Source: an uncultured bacterium
GTDB taxonomy: Bacteria > Verrucomicrobiota > Kiritimatiellia > CAIKKV01 > CAITUY01
Reading direction: 5' to 3'
NCBI GenBank assembly: GCA_903934155.1
Contig: CAIZMS010000195.1
Location: forward strand, 1 to 8,974
DNA: 8,974 bases
In this document: positions 1 through 5,315 of the stretch, one piece after another
How the letters are laid out: each line of letters opens with the position of its first letter
Numbering within the stretch: position 1 is the stretch's first letter
Notes under the pieces: generated by a model
What the model saw: the letters and a program-made list of their open reading frames with translations, nothing else
Told to the model about the DNA's origin: nothing
Databases searched by the model: none
Program-made: the position numbers and the translations under genes

Positions 1-490
1 CCCATCACTCGCGACGCGGCCATCTCCTCGCCCTCTGTTTATATTGGACGGGGTACTCGGGTACTGCCATTGCGGATGATTCCCCAAGAGCTCCTTGCTC
101 GTCGCTCGCCTGGTTACTTGCCTGTCGTTGTGCCGCTCGATGCTGTCTTAGACCCCGGGGTGGTGGCGCCTGCTCGTCTTTATCACTTGCACCACTTTCG
201 CCTGCGCCCAAAATGAGAGGCTCGGCCTAATCCCAAAATACATGCTTCTCGGAGCTACGTTTCAGATTCAGGGCTACACCCTTCACCTCGCTGCACTCGT
301 TACTTTTCCTTTGCCCTTTCGGCTTCAGTCATTTCACTACCGGGCGGTTGACTATTCCTTACCCGGAGAGGCTTCACGCTCCTCGCGCCTTCCTCTTCGA
401 CCTGCAACCATTGCCAGGTTGCCCATTAGTCTCATCCATTTATCCTGCTAGACTGTGGTACGGTGAGTTGCTGGCGGTTCGGTGATCTCA
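1..490 (-). ncRNA. Candidate structured RNA region or mobile-RNA remnant; no convincing gene
   Basis: No ORF here looks like a protein: the two of about 70 codons have low-complexity, Arg/Ser/Gln- or Leu-rich translations. Read on the minus strand the stretch is rich in A and G, with GAAA/GGAAAA and GTAACGAG-like segments, as in large folded RNAs. Short hairpins visible are GCAACC/GGTTGC (404-409 with 417-422), CCGGG/CCCGG (340-344 with 362-366), AGTCA/TGACT (327-331 with 349-353), GGG-loop-CCC at 271-281, AGGC-tcg-GCCT at 218-228 and the palindrome ACCCCGGGGT at 152-161. A small ORF on the minus strand opens at ATG 23-21 and runs off the left edge. The style resembles the 5' part of a group II intron or another RNA lying upstream of a mobile-element protein, but I find no GUGYG 5' end or domain V, so the class is unknown. 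The ends given are approximate. Confidence 0.35.
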
Positions 491-501
491 AAAACCGGTG
501 T

Positions 502-533
502 TTCAGTCATCTGAAACGTTTCAGATGACTGAA
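502..533. repeat. Perfect 32-bp palindrome
   Basis: The left half, TTCAGTCATCTGAAAC, is followed directly by its exact reverse complement, with the centre between 517 and 518 and no spacer. Symmetry breaks at 501/534. As DNA it could bind a dimeric or tetrameric regulator or be extruded as a cruciform; as RNA it would form a long hairpin with almost no loop. No T-run follows on either strand, so it is not a standard intrinsic terminator. It lies 180 bp before the prenyl synthase start and at the edge of the purine-rich block, so it could also mark the end of an element. Confidence 0.85.
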
Positions 534-594
534 TCGGAGGTCTGGCTGAATTTCGACGACCTGTTTTTCGACGGGCTGAACCGGATCGCCGGTG

Positions 595-608
595 ACCGCC
601 GGGGCGGT
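595..608. repeat. Short GC hairpin in the spacer
   Basis: ACCGCC (595-600) and GGCGGT (603-608) are complementary, separated by GG, in the otherwise uncoded DNA before the prenyl synthase. It is too short and lacks a T-tract, so I do not call it a terminator. Just to its left, GGCTGAA (544-550, 574-580) and TTTCGACG (551-558, 566-573) each occur twice, in mirrored order. Confidence 0.4.
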
Positions 609-620
609 GCTTGGGGAGCC

Positions 621-691
621 GGAACCGAGATTGGCACCGGCACGGGAACGGGCCCAGTTTTTATTAAGATTCCGATTACGATTCTGATGGG
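621..691. repeat. Degenerate hexamer tandem repeats, two blocks
   Basis: Positions 621-656 divide into six hexamers (GGAACC, GAGATT, GGCACC, GGCACG, GGAACG, GGCCCA) that mostly fit GGMACS. After 11 bases, 668-691 divides into GATTCC, GATTAC, GATTCT and GATGGG. One frame of the first block reads as alternating Gly-Thr, but no convincing protein surrounds it. From memory, arrays of this kind occur between genes in some Planctomycetes- and Verrucomicrobia-type genomes. This is probably slippage-prone spacer DNA. It ends 21 bases before the start codon of the prenyl synthase. Confidence 0.55.
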
Positions 692-712
692 GAGTGTGAT
701 ATAGAGAACATC

Positions 713-1597
713 ATGTTTGATTTGAACGCCTATCTTGAAGCACGGAAAAGAATTGTTGAGGAGGGGCTCGAAAGAACGATGCCACCCGAAACAACACGTC
801 CCGCCATTTTACACCGGGCCATGCGGTATTCCGTCATGGCGGGCGGCAAACGCCTGCGTCCGATCCTGTGCCTGGCGGCCTGTGAATCCGTGGGCGGGAA
901 GCCGGACTTGGCTCTCATGGCGGGCCTCGCCACGGAGATCCTGCATACCTACACCCTGATCCATGATGATCTTCCCTGCATGGATGACGACGAACTCCGC
1001 CGCGGACGACCCACCTCCCATATCATGTTCGGCGAGGCCAATGCCCTTCTGGCGGGCGACGCCCTTCTGACACTGGCCTTCGAGTGGCTTGCCGGAATCC
1101 AGGCACCCCCGCCTTATTCCCCCAACCAGCTTGCCCTTGAGCTGGCCGCAGCGGCGGGAAGCCAAGGCGTGATCGGCGGACAAGTCGAGGATCTTTCCGC
1201 AGAAGGTTCAGATCCGAATGCCGAACTTCTGGATTACATTCACCGCCATAAAACGGCCGCCCTGATCCGGGCCGCCGTGCGCATGGGAGGAATTTGCGGC
1301 GGCGCTTCATCCGCCTCTCTGGACGCCTTGACCCACTATGGTGACTCTGCTGGTCTTGCGTTCCAAATTGCCGACGACATCCTGAATGTAACCTCCACCC
1401 CGGAACAGCTGGGGAAGCCCGTGGGCAATGATGAACAGCTGAAAAAACTGACCTATGTCGCGGTTCATGGACTGCAGGCCAGCCGGGACAAGGCAGAGGC
1501 CCTGATCCATGAAGCGGTAGACGCTATTCGAACCCTCCCGGGCGATCCGCAACCCTTAATCGCCCTCGCAGAATACACCGTCAAGCGCATCTCATGA
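713..1597 (+). CDS. ispA: Short-chain polyprenyl diphosphate synthase (FPP/GGPP synthase)
   Basis: This enzyme condenses isopentenyl diphosphate with allylic diphosphates in the cytoplasm to make C15 or C20 prenyl diphosphates for quinones, undecaprenyl lipid and other isoprenoids. Visible are the GGKRLRP substrate-binding segment (44-50), the first Asp-rich motif DDLPCMDDD with the bacterial DDxxxxD spacing (85-93) followed by RRGRPTSH, an HKT motif (179-181) and the second Asp-rich region FQIADD (217-222). The length of 294 residues fits the IspA family. Tyr80, five residues before the first motif, matches the FPP/GGPP type rather than long-chain enzymes, but the product length cannot be fixed by eye. 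The second motif reads DDILN instead of the canonical DDILD (221-225). The start at 713 has a weak ribosome site; it is chosen because the N-terminus matches the family length. The gene overlaps lipB by four bases. The symbol is by family resemblance. Confidence 0.93.
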   Translation: MFDLNAYLEARKRIVEEGLERTMPPETTRPAILHRAMRYSVMAGGKRLRPILCLAACESVGGKPDLALMAGLATEILHTYTLIHDDLPCMDDDELRRGRPTSHIMFGEANALLAGDALLTLAFEWLAGIQAPPPYSPNQLALELAAAAGSQGVIGGQVEDLSAEGSDPNAELLDYIHRHKTAALIRAAVRMGGICGGASSASLDALTHYGDSAGLAFQIADDILNVTSTPEQLGKPVGNDEQLKKLTYVAVHGLQASRDKAEALIHEAVDAIRTLPGDPQPLIALAEYTVKRIS

Positions 1598-2256
1598 ATA
1601 TGCGGGTCATGGTTTTCCCCAATCCCGTCCCCTACCCTGAGGCCCTGACGCTTCAGGACAAGCTCGTCGGGCAAAGGCAGGCGGACGAAATCCCGGACAC
1701 ACTCCTGATTCTGGAGCACAGCCCGGTGATCACCATGGGGGTCCGGACCAAGCCCGAGCATCTTCTACTCTCTGCTGAGGCCCTGCTCCGTCGGGGCATC
1801 GCCCTTTATGAAACGCCCCGCGGGGGTGATGTGACCTACCACGCGCCGGGCCAGCTGATTCTCTACCCCATCATGAAACTCACCGGGGCGGAGGCTGATG
1901 CCCATGCGTTCGTCAATAAGCTGGAGGAAATCGCCATACTCACGGCCGGTGCTTTCCAAGTCCCCGCATTTCGTCGAAAGGGAAAAACCGGCGTCTGGAC
2001 TGACCAAGGGAAAATTGCAGCTATCGGGGTTCGTTTCAAGAAATGGGTTTCCTCCCACGGCATGAGCTTTAATGTAGATGTTGATTTGGCTGGATTCAAC
2101 ACCATCATCCCCTGCGGCTTACAGGGGGAAAAGGTCACCTCCCTCAAGGCAATTCTGGGAACGGCCTATCCAACCCAGCAGGAAGTGCGCGCGGTCATCA
2201 TGCGCCAGTTCGAGCGGGTGACTGAACGAACCTGCGTCAGGCATCCGGCTCTGTAA
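1594..2256 (+). CDS. lipB: Octanoyl-[acyl-carrier-protein]:protein N-octanoyltransferase LipB
   Basis: LipB moves octanoyl groups from acyl carrier protein to lysines of lipoyl domains (E2 subunits, glycine cleavage H protein), the first step of endogenous lipoate synthesis in the cytoplasm. The 220-residue protein has the signature RGGDVTYHAPGQ (76-87), the catalytic lysine in GKIAAIG (Lys140), SSHG (153-156) and the catalytic cysteine in IIPCGLQGEKVTSL (Cys174). All expected catalytic residues are present. The start ATG shares the ATGA with the stop codon of the upstream prenyl synthase, which suggests translational coupling; a second ATG two codons later is an alternative. No lipA lies in the window, so the partner sulfur-insertion enzyme must be elsewhere. 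The gene ends seven bases from the convergent proA, with no terminator visible between them. Confidence 0.95.
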   Translation: MNMRVMVFPNPVPYPEALTLQDKLVGQRQADEIPDTLLILEHSPVITMGVRTKPEHLLLSAEALLRRGIALYETPRGGDVTYHAPGQLILYPIMKLTGAEADAHAFVNKLEEIAILTAGAFQVPAFRRKGKTGVWTDQGKIAAIGVRFKKWVSSHGMSFNVDVDLAGFNTIIPCGLQGEKVTSLKAILGTAYPTQQEVRAVIMRQFERVTERTCVRHPAL

Positions 2257-2263
2257 ACGCAAC

Positions 2264-3523
2264 CTATTCGCGAATCTGACCGTCACCGCTGATCACATAC
2301 TTGTAGGTCGTCAGTTCTTCAAGCCCCATAGGACCGCGGGCATGTAACTTATCCGTACTGATTCCGATTTCGGCACCCATGCCGAATTCCGCACCATCGG
2401 TAAACCGGGTGGAGGCATTGACATAGACGGCCGCCGACCCGACTTCATGGGTGAATTCCTTCTGGGCTTCAGGTGAATCGGCAATAATGGCGTCTGAATG
2501 GTTTGAACCATAGCGATTGATGTGATCAATCGCCGCCTTCAGGGAGGGCACCACCCGGACAGCCAGAATCAAATCCAGAAATTCAGCCGACCAATCCTCC
2601 TCGGTCGCCGGAGTCATGGTCGGGACAATAGCCCGCGCCGCCTCATCCCCCCTGAGTTCAACTTTCAAGTCACTCCCCAGCCGGGCGGCCACCTTCTTCA
2701 AAAACGGCTCTGCCACGGCCTCATGCACCAGAAGGGTTTCCATCGCATTGCACACACCCGGACGCTGGCACTTGGCGTTTTCGCATATCTTGAGGGCCAT
2801 ATCCAAATCCGCAGAGGCATCCACATAGGTGTGACATACCCCCTTGTAGTGCTTGATCACGGGAACCCGGGCCTGCTCCACAACCGCACGAATGAGACTT
2901 TCGCCGCCCCGGGGAATAACGAGATCCACTTTACCCTCAAGCTGAACAAGCTCCCGGACGGCATCCCGATCCGTTGTCATCACCAGCTGAATGGCGTTTT
3001 CAGGAAGCCCCTTCTTGTTTCCTCCAGCCCGAAGCACCTCAACAATCGCCTGATTCGAGTAGAGAGACTCCTTGCCACCCCGCAAAATAACGGCATTGGC
3101 CGTCTTGAAACACAATCCCGCCGCATCGGCGGTAACATTCGGGCGCGACTCATAGATAATCGCAATCACCCCGATCGGGATCCGCGTCTTGAGAATCTCC
3201 AACCCATTGGGTCGGATCCATCGACTGATGACCGCCCCTACCGGATCCTTGAGCCCGGAGACTTCACGCAGTCCTTTTGCCATGGCATTGATTCGGGAAT
3301 CCGTGAGCGTCAACCGGTCGAGCAGGGCCGCCGACATGCCGGAAGCGCGCGCGGCCTCGAGATCTTTTCCATTCGCCTGCTTCAGAATCTCCCGGGCCGC
3401 CTCAATTTCGTCGGCCATGGACAGCAGGATCGTGTTTTTCTTCCGGGCCGAGAGCCGGGCCAGGTCACGCGATGCGGCCACCGCCTTCTCGCCCAATACC
3501 AGCATTTCTTCATGCAGACCCAT
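2264..3523 (-). CDS. proA: Gamma-glutamyl phosphate reductase ProA
   Basis: ProA reduces gamma-glutamyl phosphate with NADPH to glutamate-5-semialdehyde, the second step of proline synthesis. It belongs to the aldehyde dehydrogenase superfamily. In 419-residue numbering I see YESRPNVTADAAGLCFK (124-140), ILRGGKES (146-153), the catalytic cysteine in CQRPGVCNAMETLLV (Cys258) and the family tail FGMGAEIGIST-KLHARGPMGL (380-401). The length agrees with the roughly 417 residues of E. coli ProA. The reading frame is open for 40 more codons upstream, back to 3643, but that extension overlaps the end of proB and reads as junk (Cys/Arg/Gly-rich). The start at 3523 has GAGGAG five bases upstream and gives the normal N-terminus. 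It lies 23 bases after proB in the same operon. Confidence 0.97.
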   Translation of the reverse strand: MGLHEEMLVLGEKAVAASRDLARLSARKKNTILLSMADEIEAAREILKQANGKDLEAARASGMSAALLDRLTLTDSRINAMAKGLREVSGLKDPVGAVISRWIRPNGLEILKTRIPIGVIAIIYESRPNVTADAAGLCFKTANAVILRGGKESLYSNQAIVEVLRAGGNKKGLPENAIQLVMTTDRDAVRELVQLEGKVDLVIPRGGESLIRAVVEQARVPVIKHYKGVCHTYVDASADLDMALKICENAKCQRPGVCNAMETLLVHEAVAEPFLKKVAARLGSDLKVELRGDEAARAIVPTMTPATEEDWSAEFLDLILAVRVVPSLKAAIDHINRYGSNHSDAIIADSPEAQKEFTHEVGSAAVYVNASTRFTDGAEFGMGAEIGISTDKLHARGPMGLEELTTYKYVISGDGQIRE

Positions 3524-3534
3524 AAAAACTCCTC
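3524..3534 (-). promoter_or_regulatory. Ribosome binding site deciding the proA start
   Basis: On the minus strand GAGGAG (3534-3529) precedes the ATG at 3523-3521 by five bases. This strong site sits in the short gap between proB and proA and supports the 419-residue form over the longer open frame that starts inside proB. Confidence 0.8.
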
Positions 3535-3546
3535 TTTCCGCCGTCC

Positions 3547-4362
3547 CTACAGTGAGGCCACCACAAAGGTTCCGACATCCTCCCCGCGTATCACGCGGGT
3601 GATGTTTCCCATTTTTCGCCCATCGGCAATCACCACATGACATCCCGAATGGGCGGCCAGTTCAGCCGCCCGCAACTTGGAACCCATGCCCCCGGTTGAC
3701 AAATTTCCCTTTTGGCCCGTTACAAGAGCCAGTGTTTTCTTGTCGACCCGTTCAAGATACGAAACCCGGCGGGTTTTCCCATTGGCACCCGGAGCCCTCA
3801 ATCCATCCACCGTACTCAGAATAATCAATAAATCCGCGCGGATCAGGCGTACGACCAGAGAGGCCAGAAAATCATTGTCGCCGAGCTTGATGTCGGCCCG
3901 GATTTCCTCGTCCGCCACCACATCGTTCTCGTTGACGATAGGAATGACCTTGTGCCGGAGCATGTTTTCGATTGTGCGGCAGGCATTGTTCTGACGGATC
4001 GCATGGTTGAAATCATCATGGGTGAGCAAAACCTGCCCCACCTTACAGCGTTTTGCCGAAAACAACTTGTCGTAGGCGGTCATAAGACGAGACTGCCCGA
4101 CAGCCGCCGCCATCTGGAGGTCCGGCAGCGCCGTCGGACGGCTTGTCATCCCGAGGGCTTCCATCCCCGCCCCGATCGCCCCCGATGTGACCAGGACAAC
4201 CTCGATGCCGTTCTGCTGCAATTTCGCCATTTCGGCCACCAGCGCCTTGATGCGACGGTGTTCCGGACGCCCGGTCTTTTGAACCAGGACGCGGCTTCCG
4301 ATTTTGACCACCACCCGCCTCGCATCCGCGATACTCTGCCGTAATTTGAGTGCTGCTTTCAT
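3547..4362 (-). CDS. proB: Glutamate 5-kinase ProB, short form without PUA domain
   Basis: ProB phosphorylates the gamma-carboxyl of glutamate with ATP, the first committed step of proline synthesis, and passes the labile product to ProA encoded just downstream. The amino-acid kinase fold is complete: VVKIGSRVLV (18-27), SGAIGAG (60-66), PIVNENDVV (141-149), GDNDFLASLVV (161-171) and the TGGMGSKLRAA loop (223-233). The protein ends after about 271 residues, where E. coli ProB (367 residues) continues into a C-terminal PUA domain; that domain is absent and the next gene begins after 23 bases. Short forms are known in the family, so this is not evidence of truncation. The ATG at 4362 lacks a clear ribosome site. 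No proC is in the window. Confidence 0.95.
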   Translation of the reverse strand: MKAALKLRQSIADARRVVVKIGSRVLVQKTGRPEHRRIKALVAEMAKLQQNGIEVVLVTSGAIGAGMEALGMTSRPTALPDLQMAAAVGQSRLMTAYDKLFSAKRCKVGQVLLTHDDFNHAIRQNNACRTIENMLRHKVIPIVNENDVVADEEIRADIKLGDNDFLASLVVRLIRADLLIILSTVDGLRAPGANGKTRRVSYLERVDKKTLALVTGQKGNLSTGGMGSKLRAAELAAHSGCHVVIADGRKMGNITRVIRGEDVGTFVVASL

Positions 4363-4424
4363 GACGCTACACCAATCGATGTTTTGAATTCCCCTGCAAA
4401 AGCTCGAAATCTACCATAAAGCCG

Positions 4425-5087
4425 CTATTTCTGTCGAGTGGCAGCCCATCGGAAAAAGTTCCGAAGAATCGCAAACCCGTCCGGATAGGATTCCGTCGCC
4501 TCTTCGGGATGAAACTGAACCCCGAAAAAAGGTCTCTCGGCATGGCGAAAGGCCTGCACACGACAGGCCGGACTGCTTGCCAATACCACCAGATCCCTGC
4601 CCAATTTCTTGATTTCGCTTCGATGAAACTGCTGAACCCTGATGATTTTACGGCAACCGGAGAACAAGGGCTCCCGTTGAAGAACCGTCACCGGATAAAC
4701 CCCCCATTCCTTATATTCCCCGGGGTGATACTTGGGATTATGGTCGGGCTCATCCGCACGTGTTCTCCGCATGATCCCCAGGGTACTCCCGAAGATTTCA
4801 GCCGCCAACTGGTGGCCGCCACAAATTCCAAATTGCGGAATATCCGAGGTCAGAACCACCTGTTGATAGGCCCTGGTCCGGCGAACATCATAATCCTCAA
4901 ACGGGGTGGACGCGCCGCTGTACACAATGGCGCCGGGACGGATCTCAGCCAGCATTTTCAGATTAAGCTGCTTGTAATGAACCATCAGGCAAAAATCGCC
5001 GGAGGTTTCCTCAAGCATCAACCTCTGGCGATGCCAGTTTCCCAACTGGTACTTCTCCGCCGTATCCATCACCACATAAAGAATCAT
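4425..5087 (-). CDS. Stand-alone class I glutamine amidotransferase, partner unknown
   Basis: This is a 220-residue protein made only of a class I (triad) glutaminase fold, which hydrolyses glutamine to glutamate and ammonia. The nucleophile elbow is FGICGGHQ with Cys89, and the rest of the triad is in GVQFHPEEATESYPDG (His193, Glu195). There is no synthetase domain, and no partner gene is adjacent. It resembles the amidotransferase half of GMP synthase (GuaA), but GuaA and CarA usually have Leu, Phe or Tyr where the second residue after Cys is Gly here, so I do not assign a pathway. A deglutamylase-like or gamma-glutamyl hydrolase role is an alternative. It begins the minus-strand cluster that continues with proB and proA 62 bases later. 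An AGGAG (5102-5098) lies ten bases before the start; Met7 is a possible later start. Confidence 0.85.
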   Translation of the reverse strand: MILYVVMDTAEKYQLGNWHRQRLMLEETSGDFCLMVHYKQLNLKMLAEIRPGAIVYSGASTPFEDYDVRRTRAYQQVVLTSDIPQFGICGGHQLAAEIFGSTLGIMRRTRADEPDHNPKYHPGEYKEWGVYPVTVLQREPLFSGCRKIIRVQQFHRSEIKKLGRDLVVLASSPACRVQAFRHAERPFFGVQFHPEEATESYPDGFAILRNFFRWAATRQK

Positions 5088-5125
5088 GAGAGTTTCGCTC
5101 CTGTTAAACGTCCCAAAAGTCCGGA

Positions 5126-5155
5126 ATTATGAAGCACTCCCCTTTGTTTTGCCAG
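5126..5155 (-). promoter_or_regulatory. Possible leftward promoter for the amidotransferase-proBA operon
   Basis: On the minus strand CTGGCA (5155-5150) and CATAAT (5131-5126) are 18 bases apart, a moderate match to a sigma-70 -35 and -10. Transcription would begin near 5119, about 30 bases upstream of the amidotransferase start. Its -35 lies on the same bases as the -35 of the rightward promoter, so the two would compete for polymerase if both are real. Confidence 0.35.
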
Positions 5156-5176
5156 TCATTATGAATGCTGTATAAT
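5149..5176 (+). promoter_or_regulatory. Rightward sigma-70-like promoter
   Basis: TTGCCA (5149-5154; five of six consensus bases) is 16 bases from a perfect TATAAT (5171-5176). A transcript would start around 5183 and run through the three-way-junction repeat into the BatD-like gene at 5316, giving a leader of about 130 bases. This is the best promoter match in the window. Confidence 0.6.
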
Positions 5177-5193
5177 TGACGGCCATGAACTCA

Positions 5194-5249
5194 GGGTAGG
5201 GACGGCTCTCCGAGCCGTCCGCGGAGGCCTCGGAGAGGCCTCCCTACCC
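5194..5249. repeat. 56-bp three-way-junction palindromic element
   Basis: An outer stem GGGTAG (5194-5199)/CTACCC (5244-5249) encloses two perfect hairpins of nine base pairs each: GGACGGCTC-tcc-GAGCCGTCC (5200-5220) and GGAGGCCTC-gga-GAGGCCTCC (5223-5243), joined by GC. The two three-base loops, TCC and GGA, are themselves complementary. The compact design resembles REP/BIME-type or miniature transposable repeats. I recall similar GGGACGGCTCTCCGAGCCG units as dispersed repeats in PVC-group genomes, but cannot confirm it here; only one copy is in the window. It lies in the leader of the gene at 5316. No T-tract follows, so it is not an intrinsic terminator. Confidence 0.8.
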
Positions 5250-5256
5250 AGATCAT

Positions 5257-5280
5257 GTAAAGACAGCTTAATCACTTTAC
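5257..5280 (+). repeat. Weak inverted repeat in the leader
   Basis: GTAAAG (5257-5262) and CTTTAC (5275-5280) are complementary around a 12-base loop. It follows the three-way-junction repeat by eight bases and precedes the start codon at 5316 by 35 bases. This may be chance; it is noted because the leader otherwise lacks a clear ribosome binding site. Confidence 0.25.
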
Positions 5281-5315
5281 GCCCCCGCAGGCGGACGCTA
5301 AGCTTTCCGGCATTC

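Noticed and set aside
5..211. 68-codon minus-strand ORF at the left edge
   Set aside because: Low-complexity Gln/Arg/Ala composition inside the hairpin-rich block; more likely noise in a non-coding RNA region.
502..533. Palindrome as an intrinsic terminator
   Set aside because: No T-run on either side and no loop; better described as a DNA palindrome.
498..704. 68-codon ORF across the palindrome and hexamer repeats
   Set aside because: Its sequence is dictated by the palindrome and Gly-Thr repeats; no ribosome site and no family resemblance.
2522..3640. 372-codon open frame on the plus strand opposite proA and the end of proB
   Set aside because: Antisense shadow in GC-rich DNA; the translation has no domain and no ribosome site, while ProA motifs are complete on the minus strand.
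3524..3643. 40-residue N-terminal extension of ProA
   Set aside because: It overlaps the proB 3' end, does not fit the family length, and a strong ribosome site precedes the later ATG.
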